From Mauremys mutica (taxonomy: Eukaryota > Chordata > Testudines > Geoemydidae): DNA of 64,000 nt. The notes beneath the pieces are model-generated. The model made no database searches. It was not told the DNA's origin and worked only from the letters and a program-made list of their open reading frames with translations. The stretch covers positions 37,918,003 through 37,982,002 of the forward strand of contig NC_059075.1 of NCBI RefSeq assembly GCF_020497125.1, in the 5' to 3' direction. The position numbers and the translations under genes are program-made. This document shows, one piece after another, positions 54,322 to 64,000 of this stretch (positions within the stretch are counted from its first letter, which is position 1; each line of letters opens with the position of its first letter).

Positions 54322-55775
54322 ACTGTAACAAACTCATGGCGATCAGTGGAGGTCCCAGATGACTAGAAAAAGGCTAATGTAGTGCCCATCTTTAAAAAAG
54401 GGAAGGAGGAGGAACCAGGGAACTACAGGCCAGTCAGTCTCATCTCAGTCCCTGGAAAAATCATGGAGCAGGTCCTCAAGGAATCCATTTTGAAGCACTT
54501 TGAGGAGAGGAAAGTGATCAGGAACAGTCAGCATGGATGCACCAAGGGCAAGTCATGCCTGACCAACCTGATTGCCTTCTATGATGAGATAAATGGCTCT
54601 GTGGATGAGGGGAAAGCAGTGGATGTGTTATTCCTTGACTTTAGCAAAGCTTTAGATACAGTCTCCCACAGTATTCTTGCCAGCAAGTTAAAGAAGTATG
54701 GGCTGGATGAATGGACAATAAGGTGGATAGAAAGCTGGCTAGATCATTGGGCTCAACAGGTAGTGATCAATGGTTCCATGTCTAGTTGGTAGCCGGTATC
54801 AAACAGAGTGCCCCAAGGGTTGGTCCTGGGACCGGTTTTGTTCAATATCTTCATTAATGATCTGGAGGATGGCGTGGATTGCACCCTCAGCAAGTTTGCA
54901 GAGGATTGGTAGATACGCTGAAGGGTAGGGATAGGATACAGAGGGACCTAGACAAATTAGAGGACTGGGCCAAAAGAAATCTGATGAGGTTCAACAAGGA
55001 CAAGTGCAGAGTCCTGCACTTAGGACGGAAGAATACCATGCACTGCTACAGACTAGGGACCAAGTGGCTAGGCAGCAGTTCTGCAGAAAAAGACCTAGGG
55101 GTTACAGTGAACGAGAATCTGGATATGAGTCAACAGTATGCTCTTGTTGCCAAGAAAGCTAATGGCATTTTGGGCTGTATAAGTAGGAGCATTGCCAGCA
55201 GATCGAGGGACATGATCATTCCCCTCTATTCGGCTTTGGTGAGGCCTCATCTGGAGTACTGTGTCCAGTTTTGGGCCCCACACTACAAGAAGGATGTGGA
55301 TAAATTGGAGAGAGTCGAGCGGAGGGCAACAAAAATGATTAGGGGGCTGGAGCACATGACTTATGAGGAGAGGCTGAGGGAACTGGGATTATTTAGTCTG
55401 CAGAAGAGAAGAATGAGGGGGGATTTGATAGCTGCTTTCAACTACCTGAAAGGGGTTCCAAAGAGGATGGATCTAGACTGTTCTCAGTGGTAGCAGATGA
55501 CAGAACAAGGAGTATTGGTCTCAAGTTGCAGTGGGGGAGGTTTAGGTTGGATATTAGGAAAAACATTTTCACTAGGAGTGTGGTGAAACACTGGAATGGG
55601 TTACCTAGGGAGGTGGTGGAATCTCCTTCCTTAAAGGTTTTTAAGGCCTGGCTTGACAAAACCCTGACTGGGATGATTTAGTTAGAGATTGGTCCTTCTT
55701 TGAGCAGGAGGTTGGACTAGATGACCTCCTGAGGTCCCTTCCAACTCTGATATTCTATTATTCTAATGATTCAGA
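54322..55775 (+). mobile_element. CR1 LINE, 5'-truncated, with RT and 3' end
   Basis: The open frame at 54382-54792 encodes the start of RT: NYRPVSLISVPGKIMEQVLK, HGCTKGKSCLTNLIAFYDEI (Cys for Phe in H-G-F), VDVLFLDFSKALDTVSH (motif A; Leu for Phe in K-A-F-D). A stop follows. The F-A-D-D motif is destroyed: the sequence reads KFAED then a stop, with a small deletion. The frame at 54879-55493 gives the C-terminus to [12 protein letters not shown]. The 3' end is GGACTAGATGACCTCCTGAG with a short ATTCTATTATTCTA tail at 55775. It is antisense to DIRS copy 7. Confidence 0.9.
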
Positions 55776-55905
55776 CTGAGTAACGCATGTGCGGGCTGAA
55801 CAGACATTGCTACGTGACATTTTCAAAGGCACAGAGGGCACAAGCACAACTAGAGTGAAGCACCGACAGGGAGACTACTCGAAGAACAACCTTTTGTTAC
55901 ATCCT

Positions 55906-57340
55906 TGAATGGGAAACTGAGGCAGGCTGCAGCAGACATTCCTCGCCAAAAGAAGGTGCTATACAATAGATATGTCTACTTGCAGGGATTCAGTGGAGAA
56001 AGGAAAAGTAGTGATAATTATGGATAGTCTTACACAATCACACTTACTAGCAGAGGCAAGGTGGGGGGGGCATGTGGGGTCACATTGCCCCCTCCCAGAT
56101 TACTTGGTCAAATGATGTGGCCAGGCCCCCTCCCTGCGGAGCAGCTGAGCTGGCAAACTACACTGGGCATGGAGAGGCAGAGCTGCAGGAGGGGTTGCTG
56201 CTTTAACTCTGCCGGGAGAGGCAGAGGAACAGCTGAGAACTGCACGGAGGGGGCGCTGCTTTCCGGGAGGGGAGGGGGCATGACTCGATCTATTCTGGAG
56301 TTGTGTCCCCCCCACTGCCAAGAGGCACGGGTCGTCTATGCTTACTAGATCACTAGGACTACAAGCTTAATGGTGAGAATGATAGCAAGTACTCCCCATC
56401 CCTACTGAAGCATTAGTGATTTTACTAGCTGTTAGTCTATAAGGCTAGTAAATGTCTGTTAGTCTATAAGGTGCCACAGGATTCTTTGCTGCCTTTACTA
56501 GCTGAGTTCACCTAACTGGGAATCTCTGTACATTTTCACCTGTGAGTACTGTTGATGGAATGAGACTACGAGCATGTGTGTGATGGTATGGCTGGTGCAG
56601 TAGTGATTTGCATTACGAATAGGAAACCTGTACAAAAGATTTAGTCCTACAGAAAATGTCAAGGTTCTCTTCACCCACAGTTTCTAACACAATGGTGAGG
56701 GTGGGTGGCCTATCAAATACCCCACTGTACGATGAAATCCAGTGCCTGCTACCAATTAGGTGCAATAAAATGGCAGGAATATTTGGGAAGTAATGATGAT
56801 ACATCTAATGGGTGGATTGGTGATGAGATGTAGAGCTTTAAATGTGTTTTAACTCTTAGTTTGGTATTCATCGGCAGAATGCATCCACCCTGTTGCTTTT
56901 GCAACAATTTGAATTTATAATTTACATTTTGATTTGGCTGTTTCTAGGTATGACCCAAGAACCCCTCAATGCCAAGTGGCAAGGGCGTTACAACAATATC
57001 CTGATTCTGGTATGTACATTCTGTACAAAGAATGCCATGTGAGGTAATAAAAAAAAGTCAGGGTCTTGCTGGTCATTGTCATTGTTAGGGTCTATAAATA
57101 CATTTCATGTCTAAGGAGTTATGTATATATAGCAAAAATGTTTTAAAGTCTGTATCAAACCAGAGTTGACAAGCAGGTTTCTGTAATATGTTTCATAAAC
57201 ACAGGGATGTTTATTCACCTGTCTCTGTTGAAATGTGAATTAAGTGTTGTGTCATTCAGAATGGGCGTTCCATCACCCATCTTAGCTAATTGCAGATGAA
57301 GAATTGTAAGAATTTCAGAAAGGAAGAGAAGTTTGCTCAC
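55906..57340. other. TSHR intron 2, with Penelope tail fragment
   Basis: Bases 56436-56495 (GTTAGTCTATAAGGTGCCAC, preceded by a partial duplicate GTTAGTCTATAAGGC) are the tail of the Penelope-type repeat seen at 46206. Bases 56040-56300 are G-rich and unclassified. The rest is unannotated. Confidence 0.5.
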
Positions 57341-57606
57341 CTTGTGCAGTAACTGAAGTTATTTGAGATGGTTATCCCTGTGGGTGCTCCACTACTGGAG
57401 ATTTGTAGTAGCAGTGCCTAGTTGGCTGCACGCACGCGGCAGCCGTCCCACTCTGAATGATTACCTAGCATGCGCAGCCAACCATCCCCCAGTTCCTTCT
57501 CTACCCCAGAGGATTGGCATGAAGCTCTGAAGGAGAGGGGAGGGGGGAATAGTGGAGCACCCACAGGGACAACCATCTCGAAGAACTGCAGTTACTGCAC
57601 AAGGTG

Positions 57607-57663
57607 AGTAACCTCCTCCTTCTCCTTCTCCTCCTCTTCCTCCTCCTCCTCCTTCTTCTTCAA
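57607..57663. repeat. (CTT/CTC)n pyrimidine microsatellite
   Basis: An imperfect CTCCTT/TCCTCC run of about 55 bp inside the inner arm of the DIRS terminal block, grown from the CTTCTTCTTC found there in other copies. Confidence 0.9.
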
Positions 57664-57689
57664 GCATGTTCCTGTGGGTGCTCCACTTT

Positions 57690-58425
57690 AGGTGACTGTT
57701 GAGCAGTACCCCTCCATGGAGGGGAGGGGCTTTGGAGTTGGTTCATTGATGGTGGATAACACCATGAGTCCAAACTGAGCATCTGCAGCTAATTGCTGTT
57801 CACTAGTGTTTAGTGAAGGTATGGGCAGATGCCCAGATAGATGCTTTGCAAATGTCTGTGATGTGTACATTACTGAGAAAGGCCATAGATGCTGATAATG
57901 CTCTGGTGGAGTGTGTGCAAACTCCCGGTGGAGCTTGCAGGTAGCTGTTTTGGTAGCACAAATGGATACATCTGGATATCCATTTAGATAGTCTCTGTTT
58001 TGAGATGGTTTGGCCCTTCGAACATTCTGTTATGGAAACAAATAGTCAAGATGATTTTCTAATGTTTTTGTTCTTTCTATGTAGAAAGCTAACACTCTGC
58101 GAATGTCCAGCATGTGAAGTGAGGCCTCCCTGCTGCCGGCACGCAGCTTCGGGAAAAATACAGGTAAGTAAATGGGCTGATTTAAATGAAAAGGGGAGGC
58201 CACTCTGGGTATGAATTTGGGATGCAGTTGTAGGATTACTTTATCCTTGAAGAATGTAATATAATGTGGGTGTGCCATTAGGGCACCTAATTCTACAACC
58301 CGTTTTGCTGACGTGATGGCAATGAGGAAAGCCACCTTCATCGATAAGTGTAACAAAGAGCAAGTTGTGTGGGGTTCAAATGATTTCCCCATGAGACTGC
58401 AGAGAACAAGGTTGAGATCCCACAT
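57690..58425 (-). pseudogene. DIRS copy 8 tyrosine recombinase remnant
   Basis: A 131-codon minus-strand frame (58425-58030) reads WDLNLVLCSLMGKSFEP, VAFLIAITSAKRVVELGALM, ITFFKDKVILQLHPKFIPRV and LDIRRVLAFYIERTKT. The motif usually T-S-A-R-R has Lys in the first position. After a 2-nt shift the C-terminus reads HSTRALSASMAFL (H-x-x-R intact) and then AHTFTKH followed by TAG exactly where the catalytic Tyr codon belongs. Confidence 0.8.
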
Positions 58426-58824
58426 GGGAGTAGGGTTACTTAGGTGGGATAAGTGTTTTTTATGTCTTTAAGGAAGCGTTTAGTCATTGAATGAGCAAAG
58501 ATCGTGACTCTGTCCACCTTATCATGGAAGGATGTGATGGCAGCCAGCTGTACTCTGATGGAGCTGAGGTTTTCTTTGGCTCCATAGGCGCCAAGCTAGG
58601 AAGTTTGGCTTTAGTGCATGTACCTCCATGACAGCTTGCCCGCATAGGGTGTTTAGCTCCTCAGGAAGTCTCAGTACTGGACATTCTTGGTGCCTCACAG
58701 TCCAGCTCTCTCAGTGCCATCAGTACCAGGGCAGATTTGTTCACCACGTTAGCAAGTCCTTTACCGGTACCGGTGGCAGATTTTTCACTCGGAGATTTCT
58801 TTTAGGCAAATCTCATTGTGACAA

Positions 58825-59238
58825 TTAGTGCGACCGCTTTTTGGCTGCCTTTTTGGGATCAGGCTCCTTAGCAGCTGTTTTTGAAGTAGATCCCCTGTCA
58901 GACGCTGCCACTAGTGACCATTGGCCAACAGGCATCCTGGACTCGGGGTCGGATGCTGATCTGAGGGATTTCTCCATCATCAGAAGTTTCAATTGGAGAT
59001 CCCAGGCCTTCCTTGCCCTAGCAGTTAATTTTTTGCAGTGTGGACACTTTTGGGCGATGTATGTCTCGCCAAGGCAGTGGACACACTGTGCATGACCATC
59101 TGAGACAGGTATTGAAAGTCTGTAGGTCAGGCAGTGTTTAAAGTCAGGAGAGCCGGGCATGCCTGAGAGGGTAATTGCTTTGGAGAAAGAAGAGGGATAA
59201 CCCCATTTTTGTTTCTCTCTTCTTGGTTTTTTTCCCAA
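58825..59238 (-). pseudogene. DIRS copy 8 gag N-terminal remnant
   Basis: A 137-codon minus-strand frame: a basic start (MGKKPRREKQKWG), GMPGSPDFKHCLTYRLSIPV, then the metal-binding-like CVHCLGET ... CPHCKKLTARARKAW, and DLQLKLLMMEKSLRS. It ends in a basic KKAAKKRSH tail. The same block is recognisable in copies 6 and 7, so it is a real conserved Gag domain of this DIRS family. Confidence 0.75.
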
Positions 59239-59424
59239 AGCTGAGTACCCACTGGAGAGGCAGGGTAAAAGGGAAGGGGAAAATCTATAATTTTTTTAAA
59301 GAAAAAAAATAAAGTAAAATATAGGATATAAAGAATGAAATTTATAGCCAGCAGTGCTGAATAGTTAGCTATGTGGAACTGGAGAATAGCTGAAGAACAG
59401 GCTTTCCGCTGGAAAAGGTCAGGA

Positions 59425-61292
59425 GAAATGTGGGACCCTTACTGAATGGGGGAGGCAACCTAATGACAGATAAGTACTCAATGCTTTTTTTGCCTCGGTC
59501 TTCACAGACAAGGTCAGCTCCCAGACTGCTGCATTGGGCAGCACAGTATGGGAAGGAGGTGAGCAGCCCTCAGTGGCGAAAGAACAGGTTAAGGACTATT
59601 TAGAAAAGCTGGACATGCACAAGTCCGTGGGGCCAGATGCAATGCATCCGATGGTGCTGAGGGAGTAGGCTGATGTGACTGCAGAGCCATTGGCCATTAT
59701 CTTTGAAAACTCATGGTGATCAGGGGAGGTCCCGGACGATTGGAAAAAGGTAAATATAGTGCCTATCATAGAACAGCATTGTGCATGCTCAGCCAGAAGA
59801 TAGGTGCCCTGACACCTAGAGGGTGACTGCAGTGCACATGTCCAGAGGCAAAAACTTTGGAGCCTACAGGGTTAGACAGCAGCTGAACTGGAGTTTTGTG
59901 GTGCACAGTGGTACCTAAAAGTAGGATTTAGGCACTCAAGTATCTTGATGGCTAGCACCCAGAGACAACAGTCACCTCAGTGCCCAGAAAAATCATGGAG
60001 CAGGTCCTCAAGGAATCCATTTTGAAGCACTTGGAGGAGAGGAAGGTGAACAGGAACAGTCAACATGGATTCACCAAGGGCAAGTCATGCCTGACCAACC
60101 TGACTGCCTTCTATGATGAGATAACTGGCTCTGTAGATATGGGAAAAGCAGTGGATGTGATATACCTTGACTTTAGCAAGGCTTTTGATATGATCTCCCA
60201 CAGTATTCTTCCCAGTAAATTAAAGAAATATGGATTGGATGAATGGACTATAAGGTGGATAGAAAGCTGGCTAGATCATCAGGCTCAATAAGTAGTGATC
60301 AATGGCTCAATGTCTAACTGGCAGCCAGTATCAAGCGGAGTGCCCCAGGGGTTGGTCCTGGGCTAGTTTTGTTCAACATCTTCATTAATGATCTGGATGA
60401 TGGGATGGATTTCACCCTCAGCAAGTTTGCGGATGACACTAAGCTGTGGGGAGAGGTAGATATGCTGGAGGGTAGGGATAGGGTCCAGAGTGACCTAGAC
60501 AAATTGGAGGATTCGGCTAAAATAAATCTGATGAGGTTCAACAAGGGAAAGTGCAGAATCCTGCACTTAGGACAGAAGAATCCCATGCACTGCTACAGAC
60601 TAGGAACCAAGTGGCTAGGCAGAAGTTCTGCAGAAAAGGACCTAGGGGTTACAGTGGACGAGAAACTGGATATGAGTCAACAGTGTGCCCTTATTGCCAA
60701 GAAGACTAATGGCATATTGGGCTGCATTAGTAGGAGCATTGCCAGCAGATTGAGGGAAGTGATTATTTCCCTCTATTCGGCACTGGTGAGGCCACATCTG
60801 GAGTACTGCGTCCAGTTTTGGGCCCCCCACTACAGAAAGGATGTTGAAAAATTGGAGAGAGTCAAGCGGAGGGCAACAAAAATGATTAGGGGGCTGGGCA
60901 CATGATTTATGAGGAGAGGCTAAGGGAACTGGGCTTATTTAGTCTGCAGAAAAGAAGAGTGAGGGGAATTTGATAGTAGCTTTCAACTACCTGAAGCAGG
61001 GTTCCAAAGAGGATGGAGCTAGGCTGTTCTCAGTGGTGGCAGATGACAGAACAAGGAGTAATGGTCTCAGGTTGCAGTGGGGGAGGTCTAGGTTGCATAT
61101 TAGGAAAAACTATTTCACTCAGAGGGTGGTGAAGCACTGGAGGTGGTGGAATCTCTATCCTTATTAAGGCCCGGCTTGACAAAGCCCTGGCTGGGATGAT
61201 TTAGTTGGGGTTGGTCCTGCTTTGAGCAGGGGGTTGGACTACATGACCTCCTGAGGTCTCTTCCAACCCTAGTCTTCTATGATTCTATGAAA
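59425..61292 (+). mobile_element. CR1 LINE, the longest copy, with RT
   Basis: It covers the end of the endonuclease/linker (GGGACCCTTACTGAATGGGG on), RT and 3' end. 59980-60291 encodes HGFTKGKSCLTNLTAFYDEI and VDVIYLDFSKAFDMISHSIL (motif A). 60369-60905 is open for 178 codons with LSKFADDTKLWGEV (F-A-D-D intact), RFNKGKCRILHLGQKN and [20 protein letters not shown]. Motif B is frameshifted at 60350. A 207-bp foreign stretch replaces part of RT (59769-59975). The tail TTCTATGATTCTATGA ends near 61290. Confidence 0.9.
59769..59975. other. Foreign segment replacing part of CR1 RT
   Basis: CR1 sequence stops after GGTAAATATAGTGCC and resumes at CAGTGCCCAGAAAAATCATG. In the related copy at 54.4 kb about 65 bp lie between these points; here there are about 207 unrelated bp (GCATTGTGCATGCTCAGCC ... 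GGATTTAGGCACTCAAG). I do not recognise it and see no duplication. Confidence 0.6.
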
Positions 61293-61719
61293 TGATAGGG
61301 TAGCTCACTACAACTAAACAAACACTATCAGGAATAACTAAAAACAATTGATGTATCTGAGGTAAGAGAAGGTGCTGCTGTCACTCCGACTCAAGCCAAA
61401 GTGGTAGAGAAGGAACCGGGGGACAGTTGGCTGTGCATGTTAGGTAACTGCTTGGAGTGGTGCGAGATGGCTGCTGCGCATGCATGGCCAACTGGGTACT
61501 GATACTACAACTCTCCATTTGCAAGCGCAGGGTACCAAGACACCTAAAGTGGAGCATCCACATAAACACTCCTTGAAGAAGAACTAACAGTTAGAGAAAC
61601 ACAGCAGGGAAAGAAAACCTAACCTTGAGATACACTTCAAAGTCTTGCTGGATTATATTTGGGGAACAAAGAAGACACCCTGTCATCCTGCACCTAGAAA
61701 GTAAATGGGCAGTGAGTTT

Positions 61720-63130
61720 ACATTAATGAAAACAGGATCATAGCCAGCCTTGGTTGAAGATGTTTTGGGTGAGACAAGTTAATGTTCTGTCTAATTAAGT
61801 TTAATAGTTTAATGATTTTGTTGTGTGTATATAGAAACCTTTTGTTTCCATTATCCTCACTCACTATTTTCTTGAATCTTTGATAATAAATTTATTTTCA
61901 CTATAAATAAATCTCAGTGCTGTGATATTAATCAAAGTCCTGATCCTGAGTTGAATCATACAAGCTGGTGTGTACACTGTTCCCTTGGGACCAGTAGCCC
62001 TGGTATTTCTGTGAATATTGAGTGGATAAGGAGCTGGACACTACAGGGGAATGCTTCAAAGGAGATTGGGTCCCAGAATTCACTTATTGTTAACCTGCAA
62101 GGACCACTCAAACAGTAAGGCCCACAAGTGCAAGACAGGAAGAAGAGAAGGCCACTTCAGCCAGACAGGATATAAGCTGCTACCCATTCAGAGGAAAAGG
62201 TCACATTAAGTGGGAATGTCCGTATATGGAATGAGGAGTGGGGGAATATTGTAGCTGGAGTGGGGTTACTGGAAGCTCTCAGAAGAGAGTAAAAACAAGT
62301 TCTCTAACAGTGGTCTGAAGATGAGATGTGGGGTTAATGATTCAGTGGCCCAGTGCTTGCTTGTGTGGAGCACACCGGTTTAACCAGTGGTTTTGAGTGG
62401 GTGGATGGGGGAGAGGACACTCTAGGCATACAGGGCATACAGGGGAGGGAACCTTATCCAGTGACAACAGTCCCATTGGGAGTACATGGGGGGTTCCAAT
62501 GGAAAAGGGTTGGGATAATACAAACTTTACTCCATCCTATGGTCTTAGGGACCTATTGGAACCCATTCCCTCTAAGTAGATGAAGAGAAGCCTGGTGGAA
62601 GGAACCTCAATAGAGGGTAGAAAACACAGAGCTAGGGTCATGCATAACACCCAGAGTCCACAAGGAGGGATACAAGTAAATCCTAGACAGGAAACAACAA
62701 GCCAGAAAAGGTGAGGCTCAAGGAGGAAATGCTGGGGCAGAGGAAAAACAGGATAGAGAGAACCTAGACAAATTCTAACAGACCAGGAGAGTGGAACCCA
62801 GGTGTAAAATACTGGGGTAGAGATGAAGCTGGAGAAGGGAGTGAAGGAGCAAAGGGTATCTGTACAAGGACAACCCAAATACAGTCAGAGGAGAACCTGC
62901 CATACCCCCGTTACGTGGCCCAGAGGACCGAGCAACCTAAGGGGGAATCCAAGACCCTCAGACTGCAAGATACTAGTTGGGAAAGAATCCCAGTGTGCTC
63001 TAAAAAGGACAGGATAGATTCAGGGCAAAAATCTGTAGGTTGTCTGAGGTGTGAGCCACAATGGAGTTGTGGGATAGGGCCCTTCACCTAAGAAGTGCTT
63101 CTCCTGTGGATGGAGAATGGGAAACCCTCA
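61720..63130 (+). mobile_element. LTR retrotransposon relic (LTR end, gag knuckle, protease-like)
   Basis: 61860-62060 looks like an LTR 3' part (AATAAATTTATTTTCACTAT, CTGGTGTGTACACTGTTCCC). 62180-62225 encodes CYPFRGKGHIKWEC, a zinc knuckle with the second Cys changed to Phe. 62353-62583 ends MVLGTYWNPFPL, resembling the L-G-x-D-W end of Gypsy proteases with Tyr for Asp. Plus-strand frames are broken. It resembles the 5.5-8.9 kb Gypsy element in layout. Confidence 0.5.
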
Positions 63131-64000
63131 CAGATGGAAAGTCAAATTAAGGTCCAGTTTTATCTATAACCTTCAAACACACACATCATTGGTTATCATT
63201 TGACTTTGAGCAAATCCCTGCTGAAGGACAATGATTAACGCAGGTGCCCCTCCAATTACCTTTTCAAAAAATATTTCTGAAGAGCTCTAGCATGATCAGA
63301 ATGTGCACAGTCTGAAGCTATTTGGATTAAATTGTATCTGAAGGAAATTTTCTTCATATAGCTCTCACTGACAGCATTCTAATGCCTGCAGTGGTTTCTA
63401 TTTTAAATTGCATACAAGTTAATATAATTCTAGGTATAACATCTGTCTCATAAGCTGTAGTTCTGTTGGTGACTACAACAAACACTTCATATTTAGTTAG
63501 AAAAAAACATTTAATATATTTTATCAGGAGAAAGACTTTTGCTTGGCAAAATAAAAAGTCAATGCTGAGTGTGTATTAGGAGTGCCTGGAGAGTTATTTA
63601 GTGTTGCAAAATTCCAGCATGATTTATTATAGAAAACTCTAAGTCAGATATTTATTTTATATTAGATCCTAGGGATGAGAGAGAAAAAGGAAGGAAAATA
63701 TTCTTCTTCATTTACAATGGAACCCTATGAGATGCAACTGGCACTACAATATTCCTCACAATCAACAGTTTGCCTATCTTTTATAGGCTTAAAACAATGC
63801 AAAACCTGATCACGAATTAAGTCTCAACTCAGCCTCTAATTTGTGGAAGCAATTCTGTGTCTGCAAATGACTGCACTCACAATGCATTGTGGATGCAAAT
63901 AGTATCATTCAAACATCAAGGTATCTGTTTGCAGCAATAAAGCAGGTAGTTAAATGCCTAAAAGTTGACAAACTGTGCTCGCAACTGTGGGAGAAAAGTT
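63131..64000. other. TSHR intron 2, unannotated end of window
   Basis: Nothing recognised; TSHR exon 2 was searched for and not found. Confidence 0.5.

Larger units (their letters stand above)
53655..55905 (-). mobile_element. DIRS copy 7 (gag 5' half), split by CR1
   Basis: The 5' terminal block at 55780-55905 reads AGGTTGTTCTTCGAGTAGTC on the minus strand. On the other side of the CR1, 54080-53660 is gag: VSDGCSQCICCLRETHITQK then CNFCLALKSGARKNKEIKL, the same Cys block as in copies 6 and 8. Nothing beyond gag is preserved. Confidence 0.75.
57345..61590 (-). mobile_element. DIRS copy 8, split by CR1
   Basis: The 3' terminal block is 57345-57700 (GGTTATCCCTGTGGGTGCTC arm, CCAGTTCCTTCTCTACC near 57490, inverse arm CACCCACAGGGACAACC). 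The 5' block is 61370-61590 (CGGTTCCTTCTC on the minus strand near 61410, CACTCCTTGAAGAAGAAC at the edge). Recombinase (58425-57690) and gag (59238-58825) lie between. Polymerase is missing, so this is an internally deleted copy. A CR1 (59425-61292) sits between gag and the 5' block. Confidence 0.8.

Noticed and set aside
50636..64000. TSHR exon 2
   Set aside because: No minus-strand match to the preceding repeat with proper splice sites was found.

Overview
The window is vertebrate nuclear DNA, most likely from a turtle. It has no compact gene structure. It holds small GT-AG exons far apart in introns packed with retroposons: CR1 LINEs with the tail typical of sauropsids, tyrosine-recombinase (DIRS) retrotransposons, hAT and Harbinger-like MITEs, MIR, a tRNA SINE with a CR1-type tail, and Penelope-type repeats. 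The turtle assignment is inference from the repeat content and the exon sequences.

The only host gene I can support is the thyrotropin receptor, TSHR, on the minus strand. Five consecutive leucine-rich-repeat exons of the ectodomain are present: exon 3 (50561-50635), exon 4 (38988-39062), exon 5 (34925-34999), exon 6 (32273-32350) and exon 7 (21021-21089). Their lengths are 75, 75, 75, 78 and 69 nt. All are in the same splice phase and all have GTAAGT donors. Exons 1-2 should lie beyond base 64000 and exons 8-10 before base 1, so the whole window is gene interior from intron 2 to intron 7.

Layout. 440-10770 (intron 7): a mosaic of two DIRS elements, broken by an ERV-like block with an extra LTR and by a two-LTR Gypsy element (5491-8946). 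10771-20978: MITEs, including two Harbinger-like copies with 3-bp target duplications, a hAT hairpin inside a CR1 tail, and a hAT element inserted in opposite orientation inside its own relative. 21415-31390 (intron 6): a DIRS element split by a second DIRS, a jockey-like LINE and two CR1 pieces. 31572-41850: mostly unannotated intron, with exons 6, 5 and 4, a palindromic MITE, LTR-like pieces and a Penelope-type hammerhead-like motif. 41921-50112 (intron 3): a DIRS polymerase piece, a mariner-like element, MIR, a palindromic tRNA SINE, a palindromic hammerhead-like repeat, a Harbinger remnant and a gag-bearing DIRS. 50636-64000 (intron 2): hAT, MIR, LTR and CR1 pieces, two more DIRS copies each split by a CR1, and a Gypsy gag-protease relic.

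No mobile-element protein is intact. Every coding region besides the five exons is a relic with stops and frameshifts. All eight DIRS copies lie in the TSHR sense direction; the long CR1 copies lie antisense.
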